NCBI GenBank assembly: GCA_027483445.1
Contig: JAIXUS010000003.1
Span: forward strand, 1 to 64,000
Origin: Bacteroidota bacterium
Lineage (GTDB): Bacteria; Bacteroidota; Bacteroidia; M30B66
Length of the DNA stretch: 64,000 bases
Direction of reading: 5' to 3'
The notes beneath the pieces were generated by a model. That model was given only the letters and a program-made list of their open reading frames with translations. It did not search any database and was not told where the DNA came from. The position numbers and the translations under genes are program-made. The first letter of the stretch is position 1; every line of letters begins with the position of its first letter. Positions 8,694 through 18,685 of this stretch are shown here, one piece after another.

Positions 8694-9608
8694 ATGGATT
8701 TACTCAAAAAACTTTGCGAAATCAGGTCGGTATCTGGAGATGAAAGGCCAATGCGTGACTTCCTCATACATTACGTTTCAGAACAGAGCAAAGACTGGAA
8801 ATGCAAACCCCAAATGCTATCGGGTGACCCATTTCAGGATTGTCTAATTTTGATTTTTGGCGAACCCAGAACCGCCATTTACGCCCATATCGACACCATA
8901 GGCTTTACCAGTGGATACGGCAAATCACTCATTCGAATAGGTGGCCCGGCTTGTGCAAGCGGTTTTCCGCTTTGGGGAGCCGATAGCCATGGCGAGGTTC
9001 GGTGTAAATTAGTTGTCGATGAGGAGGAACATTCCTTAATGCACGACTTTGAACGCGAGCTTGACCGTGGCACTCTGCTCAGTTTTGTGCCCGATTTCAT
9101 CGAGGATGACACCTCGGTTCAGTGCTGCTACCTCGATAATCGTTTGGGAATCTACAATGCCCTTAAGGTTGCTGAACAGCTGGAACATGGTGCAATTGTC
9201 TTTTCAACGTACGAAGAGCATGGTGGGGGGATGGCAGGATTCATCGCCGGATACCTCTTCCAGCATTATGGAATTCGACAGGCATTAATCAGCGATATTA
9301 CCTGGGTTACTGATGGCGTTAAGGCCGGCGGCGGTGTGGCCATTTCGATGCGCGACTCCGGTATACCCCGAAAACAATACCTCAACCGGATTGTGGAAGA
9401 AGCACGGGCCTGGGGCAAGCCATTTCAGTTAGAAGTCGAAAGCGCCGGAGGCAGCGATGGTAGCGAAATCCAAAAGTCGCCATTCCCCATCGATTGGTGC
9501 TTTATTGGTGCTGCAGAAGACAACGTACATACCCCTTTCGAAAAGGTGCACAAAAGCGACATCAACAGCATGATTGATTTATACAACTGGCTGATGAAAA
9601 AGCTGTAA
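8694..9608 (+). CDS. M42-family-like metallopeptidase / glutamyl aminopeptidase homologue
   Basis: I use the ATG at 8694 (MDLLKKLCEIRSVSGDE); the open frame from 8628 crosses a terminator. The resulting 304 residues carry the M42/M28-like metal-site series. H is in 'AHIDTIGF', D in 'YLDNRLG', EE in 'STYEEHG', D in 'LISDITWVTDG' and H in 'NVHTPFEKVH', and a 'GGSDGSEI' loop is present. These enzymes are cytosolic co-catalytic zinc or cobalt aminopeptidases that trim peptides. No signal peptide is present. The protein is somewhat shorter than classical M42 enzymes (about 340-360 residues), and its ligand motifs are variant (HIDTIG for HMDEVG, EEHG for QEEVG), so substrate preference is open. It is convergent with 9624-14006. 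Confidence 0.8.
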   Translation: MDLLKKLCEIRSVSGDERPMRDFLIHYVSEQSKDWKCKPQMLSGDPFQDCLILIFGEPRTAIYAHIDTIGFTSGYGKSLIRIGGPACASGFPLWGADSHGEVRCKLVVDEEEHSLMHDFERELDRGTLLSFVPDFIEDDTSVQCCYLDNRLGIYNALKVAEQLEHGAIVFSTYEEHGGGMAGFIAGYLFQHYGIRQALISDITWVTDGVKAGGGVAISMRDSGIPRKQYLNRIVEEARAWGKPFQLEVESAGGSDGSEIQKSPFPIDWCFIGAAEDNVHTPFEKVHKSDINSMIDLYNWLMKKL

Positions 9609-9623
9609 GGTATGGCTATTCAA

Positions 9624-12600
9624 CTATAGAACAACCGTCACAGCACCTTCAATCAAATGCTCAAAACCTTGTTTGTCGGTAGCTTTGATTCTGTAGAAGT
9701 AAACTCCAGATTGCACTTCCTCATCACTCAATGCTGTAGTGCCATCCCAACCATTGTCCAAATCGAATGAGGCATAAATCTGCTGCCCCCATCGATTAAA
9801 CACAACTATAGAAAAGTCGCTGATTTCTTCACCATATACCTTAAAGAAGTCATTCACTCCATCTTTGTTGGGCGAGAAACTGCTAGGCACATAAATTTGA
9901 GTTCCGGAATTCAAGCGAACAGATCGGGTAATGCTATCAATACACCCAAACTGGTTAACCATAAATTGCTGAATAACATACATACCCACATCTTCGAGGG
10001 TAAGCGAATGATCCGGTCCGAGTAAAGTGTCTTTCCCATTTACATAATACCACACAGAGTCGGTGGCACTATTTGCGGCAGTAATGGTCAAATCGGGCGA
10101 AATCAAGAACAAATCGGTAGAACTCAAACTAAACATTGCATCCGGGGTCGGATACACCTCAACGAAGTCTGTGCGCTCCATCACTGCTTCACAACCATTT
10201 GAAGTACGTGCCTTCAAAACCACGTCGAATACCCCGTGCTTGTTGTATGTGTACTTAGGATCGCTAGAGGTTGAAACACTTCCATCACCAAAACTCCACG
10301 TGTAGAAGGTATTGCTGGGACCACTGCTCAGGTTTACAAAAGACACCTCAAGCGGTGCGCAACCGGTATTCAACTCGGCTACGAAATTTACAGTTGGGTC
10401 GGGGTAAACGAGCAAGTCGGCCGAAAACAAGTTGCTTAAACAACCTCCATCATTTACCTGTAAAGTGACGGTTTGTGATCCGGTAGTTCCAAAGCTGATA
10501 TTCTGCGGATTTTGAACTCCCGAAGAAATAACGTTGGAATTGGAGCCAAAATTCCAGATAAAGTCGGCCGAATTACTAAAACCACCCAAGGCTATAAAAT
10601 CAAAAGAATTTACAGAAAAACACTGCCCTTGCGGGCTTTCAAAAGACACGAATGGAGGCGCAGTAACCTCATAGTAAACCGAATCTACATTTGAACACAT
10701 ACCATCAGATACGGTCAAAACATACAGGTAATCAACAGGTTGGTTGAGATTATTCTGACGTGTCGCCTCTGTTTGCGAAGCGCTTGGATTGGCTAATCCT
10801 GTCGAGGGCGACCATTGATAGGTTAATCCGGCCAAAGGCGGATGACCTAAGGTAACCGAAGCGCCCGAACAACTTTGTTGATCTAACCCGGCATCAGCAA
10901 CCGGCAATGGCATCACTTCAATGTTATTGGTTGATACCGTCGACTCACAACCCAGTGAAGTAACTTTCAGGCTAATGACCTTTGTACCGGCAGTTGTCCA
11001 GGCAACATTAAAAGGCCCGGGACCAATCTGACTGGCAGATTGCCCTCCGTCGAATTCCCAATCAAATACTGCATTTGAAGGAGCATTCCCTGCATACTGA
11101 ATATCAGAAGTTCCATCCAAACAGATTGGTGTAGATACTGTGAAGTTGGAATTGGGAATCGGGTTTACCACTACAGGAATTTGGGTTGTGGTAGAAAGAC
11201 ACCCATTTTCTTCAACCACGAGACTTACGAAATATGTTCCGGCAAGTGCCCAGGTTAAGGAGTGCGGTCCCTGTCCGGCGACATTGGCTGGAGTGCTCCC
11301 CGCGGAAGTCCATGTGAAGTTAGCCGTTGGTCCGGCGTTACCCGTGTAAGTGAGTAAGCTTACTTCATTCTCACATACTGGAGTGGCCGCAGTAAAACTA
11401 GAAGTGGGTGGAACGAAAACTGTTACTGTTTGCGTAAATGGCTGTGAAGCACACCCATTTTCAGTAACCACTAAGCTTAGCGTTTTTAGGCCTGGTGTTG
11501 CCCAACTCACAGTGTATGGACCGGCTGCTGCGCCAGCACTATTGCCTCCATTGAAGTTCCAGTTGTAGGTAGCTGCTGCTGTTCCGGAACCTTGATAGGT
11601 TGCTACAATAGTGGCTTCCGGACAAACTGTTGGGGGAATCGTGAAGTTGGCACTCGGTGTTGGGAAAACGGTAACTACGTTTGTTACGACTGAAGAGGAA
11701 CAACCCGAGGCCACCACCCTCAAACTTACAGTTCTTTGTCCATCGCTTGGGAACGTGACATCTTGAGTAGATGAATTTGTTCCACCGGGAGAGGCTGTAC
11801 CATCGGCAACATTCCAAATAAATGTTGAGCCAGCCGATGTTTGGCCGGTATGCTGAAGGGTGATGGCCTCTCCAACACAAACACCCGAAGGACTCGCGGT
11901 AAAGTCGGCAGTTGGTACCGGATTTACAGTAACGGTTTGAGTAAACAGGGTAGATACGCAGCCATGGGCTGAAGTAACCGTTAATCCAATTGTTTTAACT
12001 CCGGCAGTAGACCAGTTTACTGTGTACGGACCAACGCCCGTTCCAGAAGCCACGGTACCACCGTCAAAGCTCCAGGCATACGTATTGTTTCCGGCGGTTC
12101 CGGTGTAGGTTATTGTAGCATTCTGGCCCGGACATACACCAGCAGTTGCCGTGAATGAAGCAGTTGGGATGGCATGAATAGTTACCGGAACAGTGGTTGT
12201 GTTTGAGATACAACCATTATCGCTCACCTGTAAGGTTACATTATTAACACCAGAAGTACTCCAAGTAACATTAATTGGCCCGGCGCCTGTATTTGGATTG
12301 GCAGTGCCGCCGGCGAAGTTCCAGTTAAACGTTGCACTTGCGGGTGCATTGCCGGTGTAGGTTAACGTTACCGGAGAGCCTGGACAAACGCCTGAAGGTG
12401 TGGCAGTAAATGTAGAGGTTGGTGCAGGCAACACAACCACGGTTTGGGTTACTTCTTGCGATACACAGGTTCCGACAGATACCGTTAAACGAACGGTTTT
12501 TGTTCCTGGCGTAGCCCAGGTAACACTCAATGGCCCCTGGCCACCGGCCGGACTGGCAACGCCCCCATCGAAGTTCCAGGTGTAGGTTGCATTGGCTGGT

Positions 12601-14006
12601 GCAACGCCTGTAAAAGTTATTGTGGCTGGCGCATTACCACAAACCTGCGGAGTAGCTGTAAATGAAGCGGTTGGCCCAGGTGTAACATCAACAGTTTGTG
12701 TAGATGATGCAGGTAAACAACCTCCCCCAGTAATGTTTAGGGTAACTGTTTTTTGTCCGACGGTAGACCAGCTAACCGTATGCGGACCAATGGTATTCGC
12801 TGTTGCCGGAGTGGCTCCTGAACCGAAGTTCCAGGCAATGGTTGCGTTATTGGGTGGTGTTGGTGTACCTGTAAACTGAATGGTAGAATTGCTGCCCAGG
12901 CAAACCGGCGATTGAACCGTAAATGAAGGATCGTAGTTTCTGAGGCGGATAACGAATGTGTCGACATAAACGACGTCGTTCGCACAAGGCACATCATAAG
13001 TAACTTTGATGATGTATCTTCTGGGTGCCTGATTGGCCGAGAGCATACTGGTTTGCGCCGTAGTGTTGGTACCGGTTACCGCGAAGGTAGTACCATTACC
13101 TGCGCCTTGAAGCCCTTCCCAGGTAACACCGGAAACAAAGGCTGTGATGGGAGCCGCACTTCCCGGAACGAATGGAGTATACTGATATGCGGTGTTGGTT
13201 TGCGCAATATCCGCTCCTGCATACCCATAAGCCGGACAAGGCTGACTAGTTGGTGTATATGGACAAGGAACTCCAAGACCTGTTAAACCTGAACCTTGCC
13301 ACATGGCTGCACATTGTGGCTTTTCTTGAATGTGAATTTGAATCACATTGGTAGTTTCGAAAAGCCGAATATAAAAGGTCGAAGTTCCCCCACAATTGTT
13401 AAAAAAGGGGAGCCCTGTATAGTAAACCGTGAGAACTCTGTTCGGTGCTGTGCCCGTTGTTTGATAGCGAATAGCATTCGGTAAGGCCCCCGGGTTAAAA
13501 TCCTGGTACCACCCAAAAATCGCGTTCTGAGGATACGCTGCATTGCCGCAAGGATCGTTCTCCATGTCATCGGCATTGTAACTGAATGTACCTGGAATAG
13601 GAGGCGTAAATCCAATAAACCCATTTGCACTGATGTAGAAATTGGTGTAATTGGTACCGTAGTAATTGAATGTGAATCCGATGGGAAAAGGACCAGCAGA
13701 AGCATCATCAGTTAAAGGAACATTGGTTCCCGCTGGGGTAGAAGCGGTGAAAGGAATGGGTTCGGGGAGATATCCTGTACCTGTAACCGTGCCTGCAGGC
13801 ACAGTAATACTTGGTGGATAGGTAGCATTGATGGTTTGAACACCCAACGGCGCACATGCTGTAATATCGGGTGGTAAAATATTGTTTACGACAGTTACCT
13901 GAGATTGAAGGGAAGTGTAACTAAACAATCCCAAAATCAGTAGAATTCGTACTAAAACCTCCGTTTGCTTTGTAAGTGTTTCGCGAATAAGCATTTCGTT
14001 TTTCAA
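9624..14006 (-). CDS. Giant PKD-repeat surface protein with type B T9SS sorting domain
   Basis: 1,460 residues. The N-terminal hydrophobic segment lies at about 18-36; MLIRETL (residue 5) is an alternative start. Residues about 100-300 form a beta-rich domain ('GFTFNYYGTNYTNFYISANG', typical of T9SS adhesin N-domains). From about residue 360, eight tandem PKD-like units of about 82 residues each begin FT--P-VC and contain W-F-GG and G---V-L-V---GC. More diverged domains follow, including a canonical PKD ('YTWSFGDGSVSTSSDPKYTY'). The end is a gliding-motility-associated C-terminal domain ('YVPSSFSPNKDGVNDFF', 'VFNRWGQQIYAS', 'GVYFYRIKATDKQG'). That domain directs export by T9SS with type B sorting. 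It is the last of three such genes in a row on this strand. Adhesion or a gliding-related surface role is inferred. Confidence 0.9.
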   Translation of the reverse strand: MKNEMLIRETLTKQTEVLVRILLILGLFSYTSLQSQVTVVNNILPPDITACAPLGVQTINATYPPSITVPAGTVTGTGYLPEPIPFTASTPAGTNVPLTDDASAGPFPIGFTFNYYGTNYTNFYISANGFIGFTPPIPGTFSYNADDMENDPCGNAAYPQNAIFGWYQDFNPGALPNAIRYQTTGTAPNRVLTVYYTGLPFFNNCGGTSTFYIRLFETTNVIQIHIQEKPQCAAMWQGSGLTGLGVPCPYTPTSQPCPAYGYAGADIAQTNTAYQYTPFVPGSAAPITAFVSGVTWEGLQGAGNGTTFAVTGTNTTAQTSMLSANQAPRRYIIKVTYDVPCANDVVYVDTFVIRLRNYDPSFTVQSPVCLGSNSTIQFTGTPTPPNNATIAWNFGSGATPATANTIGPHTVSWSTVGQKTVTLNITGGGCLPASSTQTVDVTPGPTASFTATPQVCGNAPATITFTGVAPANATYTWNFDGGVASPAGGQGPLSVTWATPGTKTVRLTVSVGTCVSQEVTQTVVVLPAPTSTFTATPSGVCPGSPVTLTYTGNAPASATFNWNFAGGTANPNTGAGPINVTWSTSGVNNVTLQVSDNGCISNTTTVPVTIHAIPTASFTATAGVCPGQNATITYTGTAGNNTYAWSFDGGTVASGTGVGPYTVNWSTAGVKTIGLTVTSAHGCVSTLFTQTVTVNPVPTADFTASPSGVCVGEAITLQHTGQTSAGSTFIWNVADGTASPGGTNSSTQDVTFPSDGQRTVSLRVVASGCSSSVVTNVVTVFPTPSANFTIPPTVCPEATIVATYQGSGTAAATYNWNFNGGNSAGAAAGPYTVSWATPGLKTLSLVVTENGCASQPFTQTVTVFVPPTSSFTAATPVCENEVSLLTYTGNAGPTANFTWTSAGSTPANVAGQGPHSLTWALAGTYFVSLVVEENGCLSTTTQIPVVVNPIPNSNFTVSTPICLDGTSDIQYAGNAPSNAVFDWEFDGGQSASQIGPGPFNVAWTTAGTKVISLKVTSLGCESTVSTNNIEVMPLPVADAGLDQQSCSGASVTLGHPPLAGLTYQWSPSTGLANPSASQTEATRQNNLNQPVDYLYVLTVSDGMCSNVDSVYYEVTAPPFVSFESPQGQCFSVNSFDFIALGGFSNSADFIWNFGSNSNVISSGVQNPQNISFGTTGSQTVTLQVNDGGCLSNLFSADLLVYPDPTVNFVAELNTGCAPLEVSFVNLSSGPSNTFYTWSFGDGSVSTSSDPKYTYNKHGVFDVVLKARTSNGCEAVMERTDFVEVYPTPDAMFSLSSTDLFLISPDLTITAANSATDSVWYYVNGKDTLLGPDHSLTLEDVGMYVIQQFMVNQFGCIDSITRSVRLNSGTQIYVPSSFSPNKDGVNDFFKVYGEEISDFSIVVFNRWGQQIYASFDLDNGWDGTTALSDEEVQSGVYFYRIKATDKQGFEHLIEGAVTVVL
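10905..12935 (-). repeat. Array of eight PKD-like repeats
   Basis: Inside the 9624-14006 gene, units with a period of about 82 residues (about 246 bases) recur between FTVQSPVC (near 12930) and the start of 'VADAGLDQ' (near 10905). Copies are diverged at the DNA level, so this is an old protein repeat and not a recent tandem duplication. Confidence 0.75.
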
Positions 14007-14161
14007 TTCCGTTTACCCCTGTGTAAAGATAAGGAAAAATGCCTGTGAGGCAACTTTTCCCAATAGGTAAAGAATGAACAGTAATCAAAAAACGTTGCAT
14101 GCTTGACTTAACGTAAGCCTAACAGCTTGTTTACAAAACACTTAATTTAGAGAGGTTGAAC

Positions 14162-16336
14162 TCAACGCACTAGCGTTACACTACCTAGATAACTTCGCTC
14201 ATTACGAAGAATATCTAACACCTTTATCGTGTAAGTGTACACCCCTAAGGGCGAAATGTTTTTGCCTCCATTGGATTTTCCGTCCCATTGTTTGCCAATG
14301 TCGGTAGTCCGAAAAACCTCATCGCCCCAACGGTCAAAAATGACCATTTCATAGCGTTTAAAGCCCTCAATTCTAGGGTAAAAGGTGTCATTTACACTAT
14401 CCCCATTCGGGGTGAAGGCATTGGGAACATAAAACGTAAAGATCGGCTCAATTTTTATTTTGATGCTAGCCGTGTCATAACAGCCCACTTCGTTTACCGC
14501 AATAACTCTCGCATCGAATGTGCCTGTATCGGTGTAGATATGCATAACATCAGGGAACTCATACCTGGAACCGTCGCCAGGCTCTAACCACGTATCCAGA
14601 TCGTTCTCAGAAAGATCTTCAAACGTAACTTCAGGAGTTAGGATGCTCTGAACCAAAGGACTGGCATCAATTCCGGCGTCGGGACTTTCACGAACAGTTA
14701 TGTAAGCCGGTCGCGAAAGAGTGCTTGTATCAGTGCACCCAACGATGTTGTTCACCGTAAGGCTAACATCATAAGAGCCCGGAGTTAGGTATTGGTGTAT
14801 GGGGTTTAGCAATGTTGATGTATTGCCATCCCCAAACTCCCATAAAAAAGAGGCGCCGGGCGAAAAGGCTGAGGTATTGGTAAAAATAATGGTCGCCGGT
14901 TCACACACATTGTTGGCATTTACAGTAAATCCGACCTCCAATTCGGGATGAACAACAACAATGGTGGAATCGAAAGCCGTGCAGTATGGATTGCTGATTA
15001 ACAAAGTTACCGGAAAAACTCCGGCTTCATTCCATGAAATATTGGCTGGGTTTTGATCAGTAGACGTGCTCTGGTTTACACTTCCACCGAATGTCCAGGC
15101 AAAATTGGCATTGCTCTCAAACTCTCCGCCAGCCACAAAATCAAAAGAATTTCCTGTAATACATTGCGGATCAGGTAATGCAATATCTGCGGTGAGTTCA
15201 CGATATACCGCAATATTTAAAAATGCTGTATCGGAACAGTTGAATCCAGGATTTGAGATAAGCATTACTGTATATACGCCAGTATCAGGATAAACGAATA
15301 CTGGATTAGCAAGCTCACTAATATCGGTGGTAATGCCATCTACCCCGAAATCCCATTGAAAAAAAGTAGAAAATTCACTTTGATTGACAAAACCTACAAC
15401 GAGACCGTTGCAAACATTGCCAGTGGCGATATCAGCCTGAGGAGCTTCAAAATCGGCAATTGAAATTCCGGAGCAGTTGATTACATTGAATTGAAAGTCT
15501 CGCTTGTTGACAGACAAAAGCACGCCATTTCGGTACTCCTCCACACATACGGCAACCACATATTGTCCCTGCGCTGTAGGCATTCCATTAATTTCGCCCG
15601 TAACCGGATCAACGGTGGCGCCCGGGGTTGAGGCCAATGGATTTGTAGCAGAGTAAGGTGGAATGAAGTTCACAAAGTTGTATGGTGGTGGAGCAGCCGG
15701 CACCGGCATTGGATCGGTCGTAGATCCACCTTCGAATGGAGAACAGAAAGAATACACCAATTGGTCTCCATCGGGATCGGTGGCTGAATGGTCGAAAATC
15801 AACGGGTCGTTAACGCAAAGCACTATAGGTGGGAAATTGTTGAACCGCGGCGACGAGTTGCAGTCAGTCCAAGCCGACTCAGGAATTTGAATGGTGTAAG
15901 TAGAACCTGTTTCCCCCGGATCAAAAATGTTCAGGATCGACTCATTGCGGCAACAACGCTGATAGGATAATGTGTACCCTCCGGGGCTTGCAGGCAAACT
16001 TATAATTTCCTCATAAACAGCTTCTTCTACACATACCTGTGCGTTATCCTGATAACACGGTGTGAGCGCGTTGATAGGCAACACATTGCTACCGGGGAAC
16101 TGCATGAATAGGTTTTGAACAAGTACCCCAGAACTGTTATACACACTTACCGTTGCCGGATTATCGTAGGGCGCCTGACCCAGAAAACAGTCGCGATACA
16201 ACTTCAGAGTGACCCTAAACTGACCGTTACCTAAGCAATCGTAGAAAATCTCACCTCCGATAATATGCGTCGCTTCTACTCTGTTAAAAACAGAAAGCAA
16301 TAAGCCAATAAGCAAAATTCGAAGGTATAATTTCAC
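14162..16336 (-). CDS. PKD-domain surface protein with type B T9SS sorting domain
   Basis: 724 residues with a signal peptide (MKLYLRILLIGLLLSVFNRVEA). The N-terminal domain 'THIIGGEIFYDCLGNGQFRV ... LYRDCFLGQAPYDNP' is a Bacteroidota motif often found at the start of type-B-sorted proteins; its function is unknown. It is followed by a cadherin/PKD-like section ('SATDPDGDQLVYSF', about 190) and PKD domains ('FFQWDFGVDGITTD', 'ASFLWEFGDGNTSTLLNPIH'). The C-terminus is the gliding-motility-associated sorting domain ('YVPNAFTPNGDSVNDTF', 'IFDRWGDEVFRT', 'PLGVYTYTIKVLD'). A -7-like box (TATATTTG, complement of 16374-16381) lies upstream, so it may have its own promoter despite the 80-base gap to the preceding gene. 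Confidence 0.9.
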   Translation of the reverse strand: MKLYLRILLIGLLLSVFNRVEATHIIGGEIFYDCLGNGQFRVTLKLYRDCFLGQAPYDNPATVSVYNSSGVLVQNLFMQFPGSNVLPINALTPCYQDNAQVCVEEAVYEEIISLPASPGGYTLSYQRCCRNESILNIFDPGETGSTYTIQIPESAWTDCNSSPRFNNFPPIVLCVNDPLIFDHSATDPDGDQLVYSFCSPFEGGSTTDPMPVPAAPPPYNFVNFIPPYSATNPLASTPGATVDPVTGEINGMPTAQGQYVVAVCVEEYRNGVLLSVNKRDFQFNVINCSGISIADFEAPQADIATGNVCNGLVVGFVNQSEFSTFFQWDFGVDGITTDISELANPVFVYPDTGVYTVMLISNPGFNCSDTAFLNIAVYRELTADIALPDPQCITGNSFDFVAGGEFESNANFAWTFGGSVNQSTSTDQNPANISWNEAGVFPVTLLISNPYCTAFDSTIVVVHPELEVGFTVNANNVCEPATIIFTNTSAFSPGASFLWEFGDGNTSTLLNPIHQYLTPGSYDVSLTVNNIVGCTDTSTLSRPAYITVRESPDAGIDASPLVQSILTPEVTFEDLSENDLDTWLEPGDGSRYEFPDVMHIYTDTGTFDARVIAVNEVGCYDTASIKIKIEPIFTFYVPNAFTPNGDSVNDTFYPRIEGFKRYEMVIFDRWGDEVFRTTDIGKQWDGKSNGGKNISPLGVYTYTIKVLDILRNERSYLGSVTLVR

Positions 16337-16416
16337 AATAGATAAAGATGTGATGACTGATGTTTACGATTCACAAATATAGGATTTCGTTGCAGCAGGT
16401 CGATAACATTCAGTAA

Positions 16417-18531
16417 CTAACGGATTACGGTAACACGTCCAATAAACTGCTTTCGGTCGAGTGTAGGTAAGCCGATGTTTATTTTGTAAGAATACACATC
16501 AATAGGAATGTTATCGAGGATTCCACGCGGTCCGGAACCCCACTTTTGATCATAGTTTTCAGTGTAAAATATTTCTTCGCCCCAACGGTTGAAAATAGTC
16601 AGTTCGTAAGAAACAAAGCCTTCACCAACGCCCGAAAACTGATCATTCACGCCATCGCCGTCGGGAGTGAAGGCATTGGGAATCCAAAAGTTAAACGGTG
16701 GGTATGAACGAATCACGTTTGTTACGGTGTCTTCGCAAGCTGCAGAATTAGAGGCAATTAATGTAACAACGTATGTTCCTGTATCGGGAAACGTGTACAG
16801 TGGGTTCCGATCGGTTGATTCCCCAACACCATCTCCAAAATCCCATTCCCAGGTTACTACATCGTCGTACGACAAATCGATAAACTGAACGGTGGAATTA
16901 TCCACATACGACACATTGAAAACAGCTTCTACCTCAATAACGTTCACAACAATGCTTTTCGTTACGCTAATCATGCAGGAGTCGGTTACCGTTAATTTGT
17001 ACTCGGTAGTTTCTTCAGGCTGCACAAAGCGAATAGGCTGATTAAATCCGGGGGTTTCCCAAGCATAAGAAATTGGAGCCTTGCCACCGGTTGAAAAGCC
17101 GGCTATGCGGGCTTCAACACCTTTGCAAATGGTAGTATCGGGACTCAAAAAAAGCTTGAGTGGAACATAATCTACAATGGTAATCAGCACGGAATCTGTG
17201 AATACGCCTCCACATTGATCCTCGACAGTTACCGTATAATAAGCCGTTGAATCGGGGAAAACGATGGCCGGGTTTCCGGGCGAGGCCGTTTCCCATTGCA
17301 CGGTATATGGGCCAACTCCACCCGTTAGCACCGCGTTGAGTGTTACAGGTACTTTGGGACAGCGCTCATTCACCGGTGGCCCGGGAGAGATGGCCAATGG
17401 CGATGGCGGATCAAAAATTTCAAAATCCAGCCGCTTCTCCTCTACCCCGGAACATCCGCTATCGCGGTAAACAATGCTAATGGTTTCTCCATTAGGTTCG
17501 GCGATGCCATCATTAAAGGCAACTACCTGAAAGCTAACAGTAGACTGGTTGGCCGGGAAAGTTACCGTGGTTGGAAAACCTGTGTAATCGACGCCATAGG
17601 TAGCTGTGCCTTCTGCGTCGAGCTCGATGGTCATCGGATTGGCCAAAGGACCGGTTCTGCTGAGATTTACCGTGATAAGACCGCAGTTTTCATACAGTTC
17701 CGTTCCGCCATCTACATAGGAAATTTGTCCCTCTATCTCTACTTCCGGACTGGTAAAGCTTTGTCCTTCAAGAAACACAGCACTGTCGTAAATTCCATCA
17801 CTCACATCGGCAATCACAATGGTAATGGTGTAGGTTTCGCAAGGCTGTACGTTGGCTTGGGCGATAAGCGGGCGGGTAAACCCATCATATTGAACGGTTT
17901 GTCCTCCACCGGAGGTGCCATTCCCATTATTCACGAAATAGATTTGATTGCTTCCGGCATTGATGTTATTGATCGCCACCGGATTTCCGGTACCGGGTAT
18001 GAGGGCGATATTCTGAACCCCAGCGATTCCGGGGCCCTGAATAAAGAAGGCAAACGCATCGTTGTATTGTGAGCCTACAAATTCAGGATATTCTTCGGAG
18101 GCGAATACATATCGGAATTGAACGAGATCGCCTTCGCACACAAAGTTGAAACGAAGCACTGCGGCATCTTCAGTTTCGCCTCCATTGATGAGGGCCTCAA
18201 GCTGAGGAAAGCCGTTGCGGCCTAAATCTTCACCTTCGCTGGGGGAATTATTGGGACCAATCGCATCCTGAATGCGACCGGTTGATAAGATAATTCCGTT
18301 GTTAAGTCCAATATTTGAGTTGCTGCCATTAAACGAACCAATCATTGCAGCGTCTCCCGAAAAAGTTATGCTGGATGCCGTTACGCCATCACCCAACAAC
18401 ACATTATTTACAAGATTGCCTGCAGGTTGCTGACTTACAGACAACTGCGCCTGTGATGTCATCCATGCAAAAGCCAGAATTGAAAAACACAATTCTTTTC
18501 GAAACGATAACAACTTCAACAGGACCTTCAT
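16417..18531 (-). CDS. Choice-of-anchor L / Calx-beta / PKD surface protein with type B T9SS sorting domain
   Basis: 704 residues. The signal segment is MKVLLKLLSFRKELCFSILAFAWMTSQAQ. Residues about 35-260 match the choice-of-anchor L domain ('LVNNVLLGDGVTASSITFSG', 'GIILSTGRIQDAIGPNN', 'FASEEYPEFVGSQYNDAFAF'). A Calx-beta-like domain follows ('GLITVNLSRTGPLANPMTIE ... ATYGVDYTGFP', about 280-370), then Ig/PKD-like domains ('VTWEWDFGDGVGESTDRNPL'). The type B sorting domain closes the protein ('WIPNAFTPDGDGVNDQF', 'IFNRWGEEIFYTEN', 'VYSYKINIG'). It is the first gene of the three-gene minus-strand set and is divergent from the M20 peptidase. Calx-beta domains bind calcium in other proteins; whether this one does cannot be read here. 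Confidence 0.9.
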   Translation of the reverse strand: MKVLLKLLSFRKELCFSILAFAWMTSQAQLSVSQQPAGNLVNNVLLGDGVTASSITFSGDAAMIGSFNGSNSNIGLNNGIILSTGRIQDAIGPNNSPSEGEDLGRNGFPQLEALINGGETEDAAVLRFNFVCEGDLVQFRYVFASEEYPEFVGSQYNDAFAFFIQGPGIAGVQNIALIPGTGNPVAINNINAGSNQIYFVNNGNGTSGGGQTVQYDGFTRPLIAQANVQPCETYTITIVIADVSDGIYDSAVFLEGQSFTSPEVEIEGQISYVDGGTELYENCGLITVNLSRTGPLANPMTIELDAEGTATYGVDYTGFPTTVTFPANQSTVSFQVVAFNDGIAEPNGETISIVYRDSGCSGVEEKRLDFEIFDPPSPLAISPGPPVNERCPKVPVTLNAVLTGGVGPYTVQWETASPGNPAIVFPDSTAYYTVTVEDQCGGVFTDSVLITIVDYVPLKLFLSPDTTICKGVEARIAGFSTGGKAPISYAWETPGFNQPIRFVQPEETTEYKLTVTDSCMISVTKSIVVNVIEVEAVFNVSYVDNSTVQFIDLSYDDVVTWEWDFGDGVGESTDRNPLYTFPDTGTYVVTLIASNSAACEDTVTNVIRSYPPFNFWIPNAFTPDGDGVNDQFSGVGEGFVSYELTIFNRWGEEIFYTENYDQKWGSGPRGILDNIPIDVYSYKINIGLPTLDRKQFIGRVTVIR

Positions 18532-18685
18532 AATTGGTAACGTAAATTAAACGAAAAAAGAAATGGGTTGTTTTCAATTGGGAAAGTTCCCTGAGAGAAA
18601 CACAAAACCATCATAAATTTTATGCCAGTTTTTTAGTCATCGAGATAAAAAATCTCCGACATTCACCCCATTCAAAAATTCACCC

